Assembly: GCA_023230525.1 (NCBI GenBank)
Contig: JALNXE010000029.1
Span: forward strand, 1 to 45,835
Direction: 5' to 3'
Length of the DNA stretch: 45,835 nt
Source: Desulfobulbaceae bacterium
Lineage (GTDB): Bacteria > Desulfobacterota > Desulfobulbia > Desulfobulbales > SURF-16
The translations under genes were made by a program, and so were the position numbers. Below are positions 8,528 through 16,505 of this stretch, one piece after another. A model generated the notes under the pieces. That model was not told where the DNA came from. It ran no database searches and saw only the letters and a list, made by a program, of their open reading frames with translations. Positions within the stretch are counted from its first letter, which is position 1; every line of letters starts with the position of its first letter.

Positions 8528-8662
8528 GATGATCTCGTAAAAAGTCTGTTTTCACCACAGAGCACACAGAGATCCCTGAGAAAATATTTTTATTTTCAGC
8601 AAGTTATCTCTGTGGGCTTGGTGCTCTCTGTGGTTAATTTTCAGTTTTTACGAATTCATCAT
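8528..8662. repeat. MITE-like nested inverted repeat, copy 1
   Basis: A 135-bp element in the 416-bp gap between recB and the kinase gene, which otherwise holds no gene. The outer arms are GATGATCTCGTAAAAA (8528-8543) and the imperfect complement TTTTTACGAATTCATC (8645-8660). The inner arms run from ACCACAGAGCACACAGAGAT (8554-8573) to the complementary stretch ATCTCTGTGG...CTCTGTGGT (8606-8634). A diverged second copy lies at 38357-38483. It has no coding capacity, so it would be a non-autonomous mobile palindrome. Confidence 0.75.
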
Positions 8663-8666
8663 ACTG

Positions 8667-8686
8667 AGGAGCCGTTACGAAATAAC
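8667..8686. repeat. Repeat half-site AGGAGCCGTTACGAAATAAC
   Basis: This 20-mer is one arm of the inverted repeat at 44042-44094, and its core recurs at 35020-35035. It directly abuts the MITE-like element. It appears to be a solitary arm of a dispersed repeat family. Confidence 0.6.
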
Positions 8687-8730
8687 AGCCCTAAATCGTC
8701 TTCACTCAAAACAAAATACAGGGGGAAATC

Positions 8731-11238
8731 TTGAACTGGCTGTTCCCTGCCGTCGTCGCCTCATTATGCGGCACGATTATTCTGACCGCCACCTATTTCT
8801 ACCTCTACTCCGTTGACCGAAACCGTTCTCTGGCCATCTGGGGAGCAGGCTGGGGGATCTATGCGCTGCGGTTCATCTTCATGCTGCTGGTCATCTCCGG
8901 GACTTTCGGCAGCTACCGCGTTCCGCTCCTTACCGCCCATCAGCTTGCCGTTTTAGCCAGCGGCCTGATCCTGCTCTGGGGGACCTTCAGTTTTTTTGGC
9001 AAAAAAATGCCCCGCTGCTGGCTGGCTGTTGCCGGTCTGCTTGGTCTCTGGATCATCTGGAGCAGCTCAGCCGATCTCCCTTTTCTCTTCGGCAATCTGC
9101 CCATCTATTGTTTTCTCGGCGCAGTTTACCTGTGGACCGGGATCATGTTTCTGACAAACCTGAAAACAGCCGGCCTGAGCAGGGAGATAACCGGCTGGGC
9201 CTTTATCATCTGGGGTATCCACAAGGCAGACTATCCTTTTTTGCGGCCCGTCCTCTGGTTTGCGCCATGGGGATACCTGCTGGGCGCGGTCCTCGAGATC
9301 GTGGTCGCCATCGGCATGCTGCTCATTTACTTCCAGACCACCAGAGAGGCCTTGTCCAAAAGTGAACAGCGTTATGCCAAGGCCCAGCAGGCGGCCAATA
9401 TCGGCAGCTGGGAGCTTGACGTGCAGCATGGCCAACTCATCTGTTCCGCGCAGGTAGCACCCATTTTCGGACTGGTTGGGCATCCGCCCATCACCACCTT
9501 CACCTCATTATTAGAGCACATTCACCCCGAAGACCGCAACCTGGTCTCCAGCTGCTTCCAAGCGGCCATCAAGGACGACCAAGACCTCAACCTGGAGCAC
9601 AGGATTATCCGGCCGGACGGCTCGGTGCATTGGATCGCGGAATCAGGGGATGTGCTGCATGATGACACCGGCAAGGCGGTCAGCGTCACCGGCATCATGC
9701 TCGACATTACGGAACGCAAAATCGCGGAAAACCAGATCCAGGCGGCTTTTGAGCAGTTTCAGACCATCACCGACAGCCTGGACGCCTTTGTCTATGTGGC
9801 GGATATGGATACTTTCGAGCTCTTGTTCATCAATAAATACGGCCGGGAAATTGTCGGGGACGGGGTCGGCAAAAAATGCTGGGAAGTTCTGCAGCAAGGC
9901 CAGACAGGCCCCTGCCCGTTCTGCACCAATGGCCGGCTGTTTGCGCCGGAGGGCAGGCCGGCGGAGCCCCATGTCTGGGAGTTCCGCAATACTATCGACC
10001 AGCAGTGGTATGAATGCCGGGATCAGGCCATCAGATGGCCGGACGGCCGCATGGTCCGCATGGAAATCGCCACCAACATCACCGCCCGGAAAAGGCTTGA
10101 AGAAGAGCTCTTCCAGGCCAGGAAAATGGAGGCCATCGGCACCCTGGCGGGCGGCATAGCCCATGATTTCAACAATATACTTACCGCCATTCTCGGCTAT
10201 GCCGAACTGGCCAAGACCGATATCGCCAACGAGCAGCAAACCAGGGAGGATCTCGACGAGGTGATCATCGGCGCCAAACGCGCCAGGGACCTGATCAGGC
10301 AGATTCTCACCTTCAGCCGCAAAAGCACCCATCAGCTCGAACCCCTGGCCCCGTACCTGATCATCAAGGAGTCCCTCAAACTGCTGCGCTCGTCCCTGCC
10401 GAGCAGCATGGAAATCAGGCAGAATATTGATACGTCCTGCGGCACGATTCTGGCGGATCCGACCAAGATACAGCAGGTCCTGGTCAATCTCTGCACCAAT
10501 GCCCGGCAGGCCATGGAAAATGAACAGGGGGTACTGACCGTCAGCCTGCTCCGCAAGGAACTGCGGGAGGACGAGGTCGGGCCGGGGATGTCTGCCGGAC
10601 CCTTTATTGAACTCATGGTAAGCGATACCGGGCGCGGCATGGACCAGGAAACGGCAAAACGCATTTTTGAACCTTTCTTCACCACCAAAGGACTGGGGAA
10701 CACCGGCATGGGGCTGGCCATGGTCCACGGGATTGTCCAGGATTACCATGGGATGATCAAGGTGGAAAGTGAAGTCGGCCAGGGGACCGTTTTCCGCGTC
10801 TATTTTCCCGCCATCGCGGTAAATAAAGCGGAAGGCGGCGGCAAAGAGGAACAGCAGCAGCCGATTACCGGAGGCAAGGAACGGATACTGGTGGTGGATG
10901 ACGAGAGTGTCATTGTCCGTATGCTGACAACGACCCTTGAAAAGCTTGGCTACCGGGTAACGGGGAAAACAGGCAGCCTGGAGGCCCTGGAAGAGTTCCG
11001 CGCCGCCCCCGGCAACTTTGATCTCATCATCACGGACCAGACCATGCCCGGCCTGTCCGGCACAGGACTGGCGCAGGAAGCCCTGAAAATTCGCCCGGCC
11101 ATGCCGATCATCCTCTGTACCGGCTATAACCCACTGGTTTCGGAGGAAAAAATCAAAGAGCTGGGCATCCGGGCCTTTGCCATGAAGCCGCTTGACAATA
11201 AAAAACTCGCCCAGCTCATCCGTGATGTTTTGGCTTGA
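8731..11238 (+). CDS. Membrane PAS hybrid sensor histidine kinase
   Basis: An 835-residue hybrid sensor kinase. Residues 1-205 form about seven hydrophobic helices (an MHYT/7TM-like sensory region that I cannot assign to a named family). Two PAS domains follow: about 210-335, beginning SEQRYAKAQQAANIGSWELD and ending DITERKIAENQ, and about 335-460, containing the cysteine pair CPFC. The kinase core has the H-box GGIAHDFNNIL with phospho-acceptor H478, an N-box NLCTNARQAM, a G1 box DTGRGMD and a G2 box GMGLAMVHG. A C-terminal receiver (about 715-835) carries VVDDE, the acceptor D769 in ITDQTMPG and the conserved K in AMKPLD. Translation probably starts at TTG 8731, with AGGGGGA at 8720-8726. 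No separate response regulator is adjacent, so the output partner is unknown. Confidence 0.9.
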   Translation: MNWLFPAVVASLCGTIILTATYFYLYSVDRNRSLAIWGAGWGIYALRFIFMLLVISGTFGSYRVPLLTAHQLAVLASGLILLWGTFSFFGKKMPRCWLAVAGLLGLWIIWSSSADLPFLFGNLPIYCFLGAVYLWTGIMFLTNLKTAGLSREITGWAFIIWGIHKADYPFLRPVLWFAPWGYLLGAVLEIVVAIGMLLIYFQTTREALSKSEQRYAKAQQAANIGSWELDVQHGQLICSAQVAPIFGLVGHPPITTFTSLLEHIHPEDRNLVSSCFQAAIKDDQDLNLEHRIIRPDGSVHWIAESGDVLHDDTGKAVSVTGIMLDITERKIAENQIQAAFEQFQTITDSLDAFVYVADMDTFELLFINKYGREIVGDGVGKKCWEVLQQGQTGPCPFCTNGRLFAPEGRPAEPHVWEFRNTIDQQWYECRDQAIRWPDGRMVRMEIATNITARKRLEEELFQARKMEAIGTLAGGIAHDFNNILTAILGYAELAKTDIANEQQTREDLDEVIIGAKRARDLIRQILTFSRKSTHQLEPLAPYLIIKESLKLLRSSLPSSMEIRQNIDTSCGTILADPTKIQQVLVNLCTNARQAMENEQGVLTVSLLRKELREDEVGPGMSAGPFIELMVSDTGRGMDQETAKRIFEPFFTTKGLGNTGMGLAMVHGIVQDYHGMIKVESEVGQGTVFRVYFPAIAVNKAEGGGKEEQQQPITGGKERILVVDDESVIVRMLTTTLEKLGYRVTGKTGSLEALEEFRAAPGNFDLIITDQTMPGLSGTGLAQEALKIRPAMPIILCTGYNPLVSEEKIKELGIRAFAMKPLDNKKLAQLIRDVLA

Positions 11239-11599
11239 TCCCGGACTGGGTAAAACATGGCCCGGCAGCGGCTGGAAAGATGATTTCACCAGCCGCAGAG
11301 ACGCGAGGGCCCCATCATCCTCATCTGCAACAAAGTTGCATCCTTTCCCCTAATGAATTAATTTATTTTATATTCGCCCTGGCCATGCCGGCCATTGTCC
11401 GGCCAAACAACCTTTACCGCTTCGGCGGCACAACCATACCGCCCTCATAACCTTTTAAGATTTAAAACAAATACCAACCCGGCCTTCATCATCGGCAGAG
11501 ATTCTCAAACATCCCATAACTGGCGTAAATTTTGCAATATTTTCCTATCATACTCCACAGAGAAATCCTTCGTTCAGTCTGTTTCAGAGAGGCCAAGAT
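11239..11599. other. Intergenic, no gene recognised
   Basis: A 361-bp gap between the kinase and the small orphan gene. Short frames exist but none has protein-like composition with a credible start. An AT-rich tract near 11350-11375 with TTGCAT at 11336 and TAATTT at 11359 could be a promoter, though it lies far upstream of the next start. AGAGGCCAAG just ahead of 11600 may act as the ribosome binding site. Confidence 0.4.
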
Positions 11600-11950
11600 A
11601 TGAAAAATGACGTCAAGCAGAATCTGCAACCCGAGGTGCTCATCAGCTGCCTTGATGTCCTTTGCCGGGCTAACGCAACGGTTTTCGAAAGCGATCCCAA
11701 ACTGGCCGCGGATATCACCCAGGCGATTGAGGCGCTGTCAAATGCTCTGCAAAATGAAGATCCCCCGACAACTACTGAACAAACGACGGTGCAGCCCAAT
11801 GTGCAGTCAAACAGCTTGCAATTCAACGGACGCCCCCTCGAGCCGGCGGATTACCTCAAAAAAAATATTGTTCCCGAGTATTGCCCTGCCGATGACACAG
11901 TCGTCGATGTACTCACCAATGAAGTCATCCGCAAACCATCCAGGAAATAA
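11600..11950 (+). CDS. Small orphan protein upstream of HDOD gene
   Basis: A predicted cytoplasmic protein of 116 residues. Residues 1-52 look helical and charged (about LQPEVLISCLDVLCRANATV and AADITQAIEALSNAL). A low-complexity Thr/Gln linker (PPTTTEQTTVQPNVQSNS) follows, then a short C-terminal segment beginning about FNGRPLEPADYLKKNI. I do not recognise a family. Its stop is 4 nt before the ATG at 11955, and the AGGA serving that gene lies inside its 3' end. The two are therefore very probably coupled, and this protein may regulate or partner the HDOD protein. That link is inference from spacing only. Confidence 0.6.
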   Translation: MKNDVKQNLQPEVLISCLDVLCRANATVFESDPKLAADITQAIEALSNALQNEDPPTTTEQTTVQPNVQSNSLQFNGRPLEPADYLKKNIVPEYCPADDTVVDVLTNEVIRKPSRK

Positions 11951-11954
11951 GCCA

Positions 11955-12896
11955 ATGGACAACCTATCGGCCAGTGCATTTTCCCCGGCAACACCACCCA
12001 CTCTGTCGCATAACAAAAACAGCCACAGGATAGAAAAGGCCATGAATATTGAAAAAAGATATATCGCGGATGTGGACAGACTGATTCCCCGGCCGGATAT
12101 TGCCCTGGATGTTCTGTGCCTGGCGCAGGACTCCAGCAGCTCCGTTGCCGAGCTGGCGGAAAAAATTGAACATGACCCGAACATGACGGCCAATATGCTG
12201 AGGATGGCCAACTCCTCCTATTTCGGCCATATGCAGGAAATCACCTCGCTCCAGGACATCATCGTGCGCCTTGGCCTCGATATGGTGAAAGTTCTGGCCA
12301 TCACCAGCGCCTCGGCAGGCATCCTGACTTCCCCCCAGGAAGCCTATGATCTCGAACCGCGGTCACTGTGGAACCACTCCCATGCCTGCGCCATTCTTGC
12401 GGAAATTATCGCCAGATACGCCAAGCTGGAAAATCATTACACCATCTACACGGCAGCGCTTCTCCACGATATCGGCAAGGTGGTATTAAATAAACCCCTG
12501 CTCTCTGCCTGTGCCGCCAGGAAGACCGATAGAAAATTTTCCTCAATCATTGAACTGGAGCGCTTCATGCTGCAGACCGATCATGCCCTGGTCGGCGCGG
12601 CGCTGCTGGCGGCCTGGGGGTTGCCGGAGAGCATCACCATTCCCGTGGCCCGCCATCACACCGGCGGGGGCATGACGCCGGACCGCCTGGATGTCAAGAT
12701 TGTCTCGCTGGCCAATTTCCTGGTTGAAAGCATCGGCATCCGCTCGCTGATGCCGGAAAGCTTCCATTTCAACGTAGATGAATTTCTCCGGCAAAACCGG
12801 GAAGCGCCCGAAGTTTCCAATTTCAGTGCCAACATGGCAAGCATCATGGAAGAATTCTTCAGCCGCTTCACCGGAGCCGATCTGATTCTCGCCTAA
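11955..12896 (+). CDS. HDOD domain signalling protein
   Basis: A 313-residue protein with one HDOD domain, the degenerate HD-hydrolase fold found in bacterial signalling and cell-cycle or motility control, usually without hydrolase activity. The domain covers most of the protein. It starts near IPRPDIALDVLCLAQ, contains ANMLRMANSSYFG and LHDIGKVVLNKPLL (HD near residue 170), and has a later RHHTGG, so some metal-ligand-like residues persist. The start at 11955 has AGGA at 11942-11945 and follows the previous stop closely. An internal ATG at 12042 begins the conserved part and is the alternative start. It is convergent with the DUF748 gene at 12933. It may act downstream of the hybrid kinase to the left, which is inference from proximity. 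Confidence 0.85.
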   Translation: MDNLSASAFSPATPPTLSHNKNSHRIEKAMNIEKRYIADVDRLIPRPDIALDVLCLAQDSSSSVAELAEKIEHDPNMTANMLRMANSSYFGHMQEITSLQDIIVRLGLDMVKVLAITSASAGILTSPQEAYDLEPRSLWNHSHACAILAEIIARYAKLENHYTIYTAALLHDIGKVVLNKPLLSACAARKTDRKFSSIIELERFMLQTDHALVGAALLAAWGLPESITIPVARHHTGGGMTPDRLDVKIVSLANFLVESIGIRSLMPESFHFNVDEFLRQNREAPEVSNFSANMASIMEEFFSRFTGADLILA

Positions 12897-12932
12897 GGCA
12901 TCCGTCTTACGGAAAATCCGGGACAGAGGCGG

Positions 12933-15900
12933 TCATTTTATGGCAATCTCAACCCGCATGCCCTGCTGCCCGCCCTCGCCGCCTTTCGGTTCGACGAGAA
13001 AAATTCTTTCCGGCTCAACCGGCCCCTTTTCTATGAGCACATCCCGCACGGCTGCTGCCCGCTCCACTGCCAGACTGCGCAGATCATTGTCCGTGATGGC
13101 AAGGTGATCACGGAGAAGCTTTTCCATCTCCTCCGGCGGGATATCCTTCAGTAACCCGAGAAAATTCTTCGGCCGCTCAAAATCAGCCGCCTTATAGGCC
13201 TTTTTCAGGTAGCGGTCATATTCATCGGCGGTGATCTCGATGGCATCCACCTCTGCCAGCGCCGCCTCTTTTCGGGCCAGATCCTTCATCTTCTGCACCT
13301 TGAGCAGCCGGTCAAAACGAATCTGGGTCAAGGCCTTGCCATCCTCCGCCGCATCGGCCTGGCCGGTGAGTTCCACCTTGATCGCGGGCCGGTCATAGAG
13401 CGCCTTGGCAAATTTTGTCAGCACCTCCATGCCCTCCGGGCTGATCTGGGTCAGGCCCGCGGCAAACTGCACATACTGCTCCTCACCGCCGCCTTCAAAA
13501 ATGGCGCCGAGCAGGGAAAAGGGCGAGGTTACCGCCTTGACGATGAGATTGGCGAGAATCTTGAAAACCACCCCGACCACGCTGAATTCGGGGTCATCGA
13601 GCCGGCCGGAAACCGGGATGTTCAGATCAATTTCGCCCTTACGGTTTTTCAGCAGGGAGATGGCCAGCTGCACCGGCAGATCGACCGCGGTTTCACTTTT
13701 CACATAATCGCCCAGGGTGATCTGATCGATGAAGGCCTTGTTGTCCGAGGTGAGTTTCCCGCCTTCAATCAGGTAGTGCAGATTGAGATTCAGCTTGCCC
13801 TTGGTCAGCGGATAGCCGATGAACTTGATTGAATAGGGGCTCACCGGACTGAGCTCGATATCGCTGAATTCAGCCGTGACATCGGTATAAAAATCCTGCC
13901 CCGGCCGGATGGTACCGGTCACCTTTACCGGGGAATGCTGATCAAGCTTTGCCGTGATATTGACCTCGGCCGACACATCCTTGCCGGTGGCCAGCCCCTT
14001 GATGCCGCCATCTACCTGCTGCAGGGTGGCGTTAAACTGCGGGGCCACACTGCGGTCAGCGAAATCAACCCGGCAATTCGCCAGCCGCACCAGTTTGATT
14101 TCCACCTCAGGCTGGGCGCCCTCAGCCGCCGGGGCTTCCTGCTTCTTTGGCTGGCCGTCCTCCTGGCGGACAAGGGTGCTCAGGTTCAGCACCCCCTCCT
14201 GGTTCTTCCGGACAAAAGCGGATAAACCGCCAAAGACAATCTCTTCGGCTTTGATACGCATGGGGCTGGTCTGCACATTCAGTTTTTTCACCTGCACATC
14301 ATCCCAGCTCAAGAGCTTCTCCGCCTGCTTGCCATCAAGGCAGGCAAACCGGCGGCTGCGCACCTCTCCCTGAAATGTCACGGCAACCTCGCCGCCTTCC
14401 GGCTTGTCCAGGGTCATCTTGCCATTGACCGCCCCCAGGCCGTCGGCCATGATGATATTGAGTTTCTGCTCCACATAGGGCTGCACGGCCTTGAGCGGCA
14501 GATCGGCCAGATCGACATCCAGCCGCAGGGCCAGGGGGGCAAGGCCTGCGCTGCCCTGCACCTTCACCTTGCCGGTCTTATTGAGCCGCAGATCAAGAGT
14601 AACACTGCACGGCTGCTCCGGGCGGGTCGTCACATTCTCAGCCGCCAGATGCAGCTGGCTCATGGTCAGCGCCACCGGGTCCTCCGGCACCTGATCAAGG
14701 AATTTCACCTCATAATCTGCAAAATCCACTGCCTTGACCTCCACCTGCCAGGCGGGTTGCGGCGCGGCCTCAGCCGCTTTTTCCTCCTGGACTTTTGTGT
14801 CTTTGGCCGGGGCCGGGGCCAGAAAATCCTGCAGGCTGATCGTGCCGTCCTTGCGCCGGGTAATCGGGATCACCGCGCCTTTGCTCGCGCACCTGCCCAC
14901 CAGCACTGTCTTGTCCTTGATATTGACCTCAGCCTCGCTCACGGAAAAATCCGGGATCACCACCTTGTCTGCGCCGTCGGCAACGCCCATGTTCAAGCCG
15001 CCCAGTTCAAGCCCCAGGCCCGAAATAAGCAGGGCGCCGTCTGCCCCGGCATAATCGATATGGGCGGCCGCCTTGACCTTGTCCGCCGCCAGCTCCGCCC
15101 GCAGGGCATGCTCATAATAGGGGCGGTACTTGCCGAGCTGCACATTCTCCAAACCCACGTCAGCCGCCACCTTCAGGGGATCAAGGGAAAAGGTGCCGCC
15201 GACGTTTACCTGCTCATTGCTTTCACTGGTGAGTGCCAGCTGGTAGCCGGCGGACTTGTCCGCAGCGGTAGTGAAGTCTTTCACCTGCAGATCCACCGGC
15301 TGCAGGGTGGTCTGCAGCGGGCCAGCCACCGTCTGGTCGGTAAAATGAATGGTGGCCGCCACTACCGCTGCCTCGGTCACCTCGAGCAGCAGGGGGCTGG
15401 GAGCCGCTGCCGGGGCAGCCGTGTTTTCCGCCCCTCCTGATGACGGGGCGACAAGGCCCGCAAGATTGAACCGGCCATCCTGCCCCCGCTGCAGGAAAAG
15501 CTCGGGTTCCCGCCAGATGATTTTGGCCAGGTGAAACTCCTTGCGCAGGATATGGGCCCGGTCAATATCCACCGTCAGTTCAGGAAAGGAAAGCAGCGGC
15601 TGCTCCTGGCGGTCAACCACCTTGACTTCCCGCAGGTTGGTCTTGCCCTGGATATTGATCGCCGGATTGCCGTCCTCATGCTTGATAAAGGAAAGCGAGA
15701 GATCAAGATCAAGCCGGCCGTTTTTGATGATGAAATTGAGATTTTCAGGCAGATAGACCAGGTAGTTCGTGAGATCGATATCACGGAAATTGACATTGAT
15801 CTCTGACTGCCGGGTCCGGTAAAACGGCTTACTTTCACCGAGCATGCTGAGGGGCGTGCCGTTGATCACCGCCGCGAATGCTGGTTTGGTAAATATTTCA

Positions 15901-16505
15901 ATATCATAGGGAAGGTTCGACAGAAATGGCAGGGCGATGTGCAGACCGGTGACCTGATGGCTGACATCCTTCATCTTGTCCGCAAAGTCGATCCGACCGC
16001 CGCTCAGATCAATATTGTTGATGGAAAACATGAGCGGCGCCGCCTTTTCCTCTTCTTTTTTCTCCTCCTGCTTGGCCCCGCCATCACCGGCGTAAAGATC
16101 GGAAAAGTTAAGGCTTTTATCCTTATTCAAGACGATCTTGGCATAGGGATTGACCAGGGAAAAGGATTTAATGATGATGGCGCGTTTGAAAAGGGATAAC
16201 CACTGCAGGTTCACCTGCAGACTGTCAAAGGAGACAAAAGGCTCCTTGCCGTCCGGCTCCTGGATGTTGAAGCCGCTCACCGCCGCCTGCAGGGTATAGG
16301 GATTGATTTTCACCTCCTGCACCGTGGTCTGCCGGTGCAGGGCCAGGCTCAATTTTTTTTCGAGCTGGCTGCGGACAATGGCCGGCAGAATCCAGAACCC
16401 GAAAACGGTGTAAAAAAGCAGGGAACAGCCCGCAATGATACTCCAGCGCTGTAAACGGGACAGACTCTTCCACCTTTGCCACGGTTTCAACTCAGCCATC
16501 TTCAT
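12933..16505 (-). CDS. DUF748 / AsmA-like large envelope protein
   Basis: A 1190-residue protein with one N-terminal membrane anchor (about residues 20-40, WSIIAGCSLLFYTVFGFWIL) followed by a long periplasmic region of repeating beta-strand blocks such as FSLVNPYAKIVL and LPLKAVQPYVEQKL. These are typical of DUF748 and the AsmA/TamB superfamily, which are implicated in lipid transport to the outer membrane. Two alkaline, Ala/Pro/Lys-rich linkers interrupt the blocks (for example near KKQEAPAAEGAQPE). The last 150 residues (from about ISPEGMEVLTKFAKAL to RAAAVRDVLIEKG and PERIFLVEP) resemble an OmpA-like peptidoglycan-binding fold in degenerate form. Its ATG (16505, alternative 16499) overlaps the recC 3' end by 14 bp, implying co-transcription with recC. 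No functional tie to recombination is known. Confidence 0.85.
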   Translation of the reverse strand: MKMAELKPWQRWKSLSRLQRWSIIAGCSLLFYTVFGFWILPAIVRSQLEKKLSLALHRQTTVQEVKINPYTLQAAVSGFNIQEPDGKEPFVSFDSLQVNLQWLSLFKRAIIIKSFSLVNPYAKIVLNKDKSLNFSDLYAGDGGAKQEEKKEEEKAAPLMFSINNIDLSGGRIDFADKMKDVSHQVTGLHIALPFLSNLPYDIEIFTKPAFAAVINGTPLSMLGESKPFYRTRQSEINVNFRDIDLTNYLVYLPENLNFIIKNGRLDLDLSLSFIKHEDGNPAINIQGKTNLREVKVVDRQEQPLLSFPELTVDIDRAHILRKEFHLAKIIWREPELFLQRGQDGRFNLAGLVAPSSGGAENTAAPAAAPSPLLLEVTEAAVVAATIHFTDQTVAGPLQTTLQPVDLQVKDFTTAADKSAGYQLALTSESNEQVNVGGTFSLDPLKVAADVGLENVQLGKYRPYYEHALRAELAADKVKAAAHIDYAGADGALLISGLGLELGGLNMGVADGADKVVIPDFSVSEAEVNIKDKTVLVGRCASKGAVIPITRRKDGTISLQDFLAPAPAKDTKVQEEKAAEAAPQPAWQVEVKAVDFADYEVKFLDQVPEDPVALTMSQLHLAAENVTTRPEQPCSVTLDLRLNKTGKVKVQGSAGLAPLALRLDVDLADLPLKAVQPYVEQKLNIIMADGLGAVNGKMTLDKPEGGEVAVTFQGEVRSRRFACLDGKQAEKLLSWDDVQVKKLNVQTSPMRIKAEEIVFGGLSAFVRKNQEGVLNLSTLVRQEDGQPKKQEAPAAEGAQPEVEIKLVRLANCRVDFADRSVAPQFNATLQQVDGGIKGLATGKDVSAEVNITAKLDQHSPVKVTGTIRPGQDFYTDVTAEFSDIELSPVSPYSIKFIGYPLTKGKLNLNLHYLIEGGKLTSDNKAFIDQITLGDYVKSETAVDLPVQLAISLLKNRKGEIDLNIPVSGRLDDPEFSVVGVVFKILANLIVKAVTSPFSLLGAIFEGGGEEQYVQFAAGLTQISPEGMEVLTKFAKALYDRPAIKVELTGQADAAEDGKALTQIRFDRLLKVQKMKDLARKEAALAEVDAIEITADEYDRYLKKAYKAADFERPKNFLGLLKDIPPEEMEKLLRDHLAITDNDLRSLAVERAAAVRDVLIEKGPVEPERIFLVEPKGGEGGQQGMRVEIAIK

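Noticed and set aside
9643..11289. 548-residue minus-strand ORF opposite the kinase gene
   Set aside because: Antisense shadow; the plus strand encodes clear histidine-kinase motifs.
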